The position numbers were made by a program, and so were the translations under genes. From an uncultured Centipeda sp. (lineage in GTDB: Bacteria; Bacillota; Negativicutes; Selenomonadales; Selenomonadaceae): a stretch of DNA of 43,845 nucleotides. The DNA lies in contig CAJPQT010000021.1 of the NCBI GenBank assembly GCA_905372865.1, positions 1-43,845 of the forward strand, in the 5' to 3' direction. Below the pieces are notes generated by a model. The model worked only from the letters and a program-made list of their open reading frames with translations. It was not told the DNA's origin and ran no database searches. Shown here in pieces: positions 41,423-43,845 of this stretch (position 1 is its first letter; the number at the start of each line of letters is the position of its first letter).

Positions 41423-42799
41423 ATGGCAAAGAAGAAAAAGACCGCATACGTGTGCCAGAACTGCGGTTACGATACCTTTAAGTGGATGGGGAAATGCCCC
41501 GGATGCGGGGCGTGGAACTCTCTCGTGGAGGAGATCGTAACGCCGCCTGCGGAGGAGCGCCGTGGTGTCGGCACCCTCCAAGCGGAGCCGCCGCAGCCCA
41601 TCGGCAGCATTGCCGTTGAGGATTTGCCGCGCTTTTCGACCGCCTCGGGCGAACTCGACCGCGTGCTCGGCGGCGGTGTCATCCCCGGCTCGATGGTACT
41701 CATCGTCGGCGATCCCGGTGTTGGCAAGTCCAGCCTCACTCTGCGTGTCTCAGCGGATATTGCGCGTGCGGGACATCGCGTGCTCTATGTGACCGGTGAG
41801 GAGAGCGCGCGCCAGATCCGTATGCGCGCAGATCGCTTGCAGGCGATTGCGGATGAGCTGCTCGTTGTCAGCGAGACGAATCTCGATGCGATCTGTGCCC
41901 ATGTGGAACGGGAGCAGCCCGCGCTCTTCATCATTGATTCCATTCAGACCATGTACCGCCCCGAGATCGAGAGTGCACCCGGCAGCGTCTCGCAGGTACG
42001 TGAGTGCGCGATGGAGCTGATGCGTGTTGCGAAAAATGCGGGCATCGCCGTCTTTGTCATCGGCCATGTGACAAAGGAGGGCAGCCTCGCGGGGCCGCGT
42101 GTCCTAGAGCACATCGTCGATACCGTGCTCTACTTTGAGGGGGAGCGCAACGCCGAGTACCGCGTGCTGCGTGCCGTGAAGAACCGCTTCGGCAGCACGA
42201 ACGAACTCGGCCTTTTTGAGATGCGCGATGTCGGGTTGGTCGACGTTCCCGATGCGTCAAAACTCTTCCTCTCGGAGCGTGCGATGGAGAGCGGCTCCAT
42301 CATCGTGCCGACGGTCGAGGGAACGCGCCCGCTGCTCGTCGAGGTGCAGGCGCTTGTCGCACCGACCCCGTACCAGCCGCCGCGCAGGACGGCAGACTCC
42401 GTGGATGTGAAGCGCATACAACTTCTCCTCGCCGTGCTCGAAAAGCGCGTGAAGCTCCCCATTGGAGCCGCGGATGTCTATGTAAAGGTCGCGGGCGGCA
42501 TCCGTCTCGACGAACCTGCCGCCGATCTTGCACTCAGCGTTGCGATGGCATCCAGTTTTGCGAATCGTCTGCCGCGGCCGCACATGGTCGTCTGCGGCGA
42601 GGTCGGGCTCTCGGGTGAGGTGCGCGCCGTCTCCCAGGCGGAGCTGCGCGTTGCCGAGGCGCGGCGGCTCGGATTCCGGTCAGCACTCCTCCCGATGAAG
42701 AACTATCGCCAGCTCGAAGGGAAATTTACGGATATGGAGCTCTTCGGTGCGGAGACCATTGGTGATGCGCTGAAATGCGCCATGCCAAAAAATATTTAA
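41423..42799 (+). CDS. radA: DNA repair protein RadA (Sms)
   Basis: A 458-residue hexameric branch-migration ATPase. The N-terminal zinc finger is C11-xx-C14 and C25-xx-C28. The RecA-like core has Walker A GDPGVGKSS, the RadA-specific KNRFGSTNELG, and YFEGERN. The C-terminal Lon-protease-like domain carries DLALSVAMASS. The ATG has AGGAG seven bases ahead. radA after clpC is a conserved Firmicute order. The last codons (AAAAATATTTAA) run into the sigma-28-like promoter of the next gene, whose -35 element includes its stop codon. Confidence 0.95.
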   Translation: MAKKKKTAYVCQNCGYDTFKWMGKCPGCGAWNSLVEEIVTPPAEERRGVGTLQAEPPQPIGSIAVEDLPRFSTASGELDRVLGGGVIPGSMVLIVGDPGVGKSSLTLRVSADIARAGHRVLYVTGEESARQIRMRADRLQAIADELLVVSETNLDAICAHVEREQPALFIIDSIQTMYRPEIESAPGSVSQVRECAMELMRVAKNAGIAVFVIGHVTKEGSLAGPRVLEHIVDTVLYFEGERNAEYRVLRAVKNRFGSTNELGLFEMRDVGLVDVPDASKLFLSERAMESGSIIVPTVEGTRPLLVEVQALVAPTPYQPPRRTADSVDVKRIQLLLAVLEKRVKLPIGAADVYVKVAGGIRLDEPAADLALSVAMASSFANRLPRPHMVVCGEVGLSGEVRAVSQAELRVAEARRLGFRSALLPMKNYRQLEGKFTDMELFGAETIGDALKCAMPKNI

Positions 42800-42823
42800 G
42801 AAACAGCGGATGCTTTCCGATAA
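42797..42823 (+). promoter_or_regulatory. Sigma-28 (FliA/SigD)-like promoter
   Basis: TAAGAAAC, an exact 11-base gap, then TCCGATAA. The -10 matches the flagellar consensus GCCGATAA at seven of eight positions and the -35 matches TAAA at three of four core positions. It overlaps the radA stop codon and lies 24 bp before the downstream start, consistent with a late flagellar gene. Confidence 0.6.
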
Positions 42824-42847
42824 ACAAGTAGAAGAGGTGATGTGTAG

Positions 42848-43845
42848 ATGAATGCAAATAATCTCATGGCGGTATCTCCGACCGATGGGATCTCTGCAGG
42901 AGCGGGTGTGTCGAAGGGGCGCAGCGGATCTGTGGAGAATCGCGCGCAAACAGCCTCAGGGAAGAATTCGTTCAGCGATACATTTGGCGCACTGCAGAAG
43001 GGAACGACGGCAGAGGCGGCCAAGACAGAGACGCGTGCTGCGACCGCAGGTAAGGTACAGACGAATGTGCCGAAGGCGGAGAGCACAACGGCATCGCAGA
43101 ACACACAGGATGTGACGGCAGAGAAGCCGAACACTGCCGATGGAACACAGAAAGCGACCGGCACGGAGAACGTATCTGCGGAGGATGCCTCCGTTGCTGC
43201 GGCCGCACTGGCAGCACTCGTGAACACGGATGCGGCGCTTGTGGATACCAACGTGAACGAGGGGCTTGATGCCGCGCTCACAGATATTCTGGAGCGCTAT
43301 GAATTGACGACGGACGCACGCGGTGATGCGAAGCCGCAGAACCTTCTGCAGCAGATGCCGGAGGAGGCAGCAAAGAGCCGTAATTTCCTCCTCGCACTCG
43401 AGGGGCAGCCGCTCGCACAGGAGGCATCTGCTCAGACGGCCAATCCGTCGGTGCAGGAGGGGAGTGCAGGCGCTGTTCTGCGTATGGCGGCACTCGATGC
43501 CGTATTGCCCGCACAGCTGCGTGCAGTACTGAATACAGAGCCTGCCCTGACGGAGGCACAGATTCCTGTGATCGACGAAGGCGCACTCGCTGCTGCGCCT
43601 CCGACTGCGGCGAATGCAGTGCCGCACGGCACTGCGGATACCGTGCTGAATCCGGAGGTACAGAACGTACAGACGGCACTTCTTGGAGCGCAGCGTGAAT
43701 CCACACAGGCCGCGGGGCGATCGGCGGCAGATCTTGTCGGTGAGAACCTGACGACGGAGGAGCCCGGAACAAATCCGCTTACCGTACTTGCGCAGCGCAC
43801 CATGCGCCATGATACAACGCAGGGGGATGCCACAGGGCAGCAGGA
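42848..43845 (+). CDS. Probable flagellar hook-length control protein (FliK-like), 3' end outside window
   Basis: An open frame of at least 332 codons running off the window edge. The protein is low-complexity, rich in Ala, Thr, Glu, Gln and Gly, without cysteine, with a helical patch (LLQQMPEEAAKSRNFLLALEGQ) near residue 170. This composition is usual for the secreted N-terminal ruler part of FliK; the conserved C-terminal domain that would confirm it lies beyond the window. The ATG has AAGAGGTGA ahead. The sigma-28-like promoter directly upstream supports a flagellar role. Other secreted or flagellum-related low-complexity proteins cannot be excluded. Confidence 0.5.
   Translation, partial: MNANNLMAVSPTDGISAGAGVSKGRSGSVENRAQTASGKNSFSDTFGALQKGTTAEAAKTETRAATAGKVQTNVPKAESTTASQNTQDVTAEKPNTADGTQKATGTENVSAEDASVAAAALAALVNTDAALVDTNVNEGLDAALTDILERYELTTDARGDAKPQNLLQQMPEEAAKSRNFLLALEGQPLAQEASAQTANPSVQEGSAGAVLRMAALDAVLPAQLRAVLNTEPALTEAQIPVIDEGALAAAPPTAANAVPHGTADTVLNPEVQNVQTALLGAQRESTQAAGRSAADLVGENLTTEEPGTNPLTVLAQRTMRHDTTQGDATGQQ

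Overview
The window comes from a GC-rich, diderm Firmicute. The best fit is Negativicutes, probably a Selenomonas-like member of the Selenomonadaceae. It combines Firmicute hallmarks (ctsR-mcsA-mcsB-clpC, hemZ, a def-fmt-rsmB-rlmN-prpC-prkC-rsgA-rpe style block) with a TonB protein, which implies an outer membrane, and it ends in a probable flagellar gene. This placement is inferred from gene content; no rRNA or tRNA gene was seen.

Layout. (1) 1-7334: the 3' end of tonB, then an iron-transport locus: FTR1 permease, P19 periplasmic protein, DUF2318 Fe-S membrane protein, two FtsX/MacB-type permeases, one ABC ATPase and an FMN-binding lipoprotein. A hairpin lies inside the locus after P19 and a strong terminator closes it. 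(2) 7340-14834: pepD, then a Fur/PerR-family regulator translationally coupled to hemZ, followed by hisS, aspS and a WecG/TagA glycosyltransferase. (3) 14847-17575: a promoter, psd, pssA and a membrane GT2 glycosyltransferase, closed by a perfect terminator. (4) 17593-18706: queD-queE. (5) 18780-20089: an AT-rich, minus-strand islet with an Ada-domain-like small protein, an unknown ORF and an ORF broken by one in-frame TGA. (6) 20298-36396: an amidohydrolase, then a tightly packed run: def, fmt, DUF116, rsmB, rlmN, two FHA genes, PP2C phosphatase, FtsW/RodA, a class B PBP, PASTA kinase, rsgA, rpe, queC, folE2 and a YbhN-like membrane protein. (7) 36552-41410: promoter, ctsR-mcsA-mcsB-clpC and a 51-codon ORF whose stop codon lies in the loop of the terminator. 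(8) 41423-43845: radA, then a sigma-28-like promoter and the 5' part of a FliK-like gene.

How the genes work together. Region 1 reads as one ferrous/ferric iron-uptake machine with a built-in redox branch: DUF2318 Cys motifs, FMN lipoprotein and an ABC module that may energise it. It resembles the P19/FTR1/ABC gene clusters of Campylobacter and uropathogenic E. coli but carries an FMN-binding lipoprotein at the end. Region 6 merges a Firmicute translation/phosphosignalling block with an fhaA-fhaB-pstP-rodA-pbpA-pknB order known from Actinobacteria, linking Ser/Thr phosphorylation to septal or lateral wall synthesis. The queuosine precursor pathway is split in two: queDE in region 4 and queC-folE2 in region 6 together supply FolE2, QueD, QueE and QueC, all the steps from GTP to preQ0; QueF is not in the window.

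I do not see a wholly new system. The most rewarding places are the iron locus with its FMN lipoprotein, the islet (an Ada-like fold that appears to lack the methyl-acceptor Cys), the hybrid FHA/PBP/kinase cluster, the 51-codon ORF behind clpC and the sigma-28-type site upstream of the last gene.
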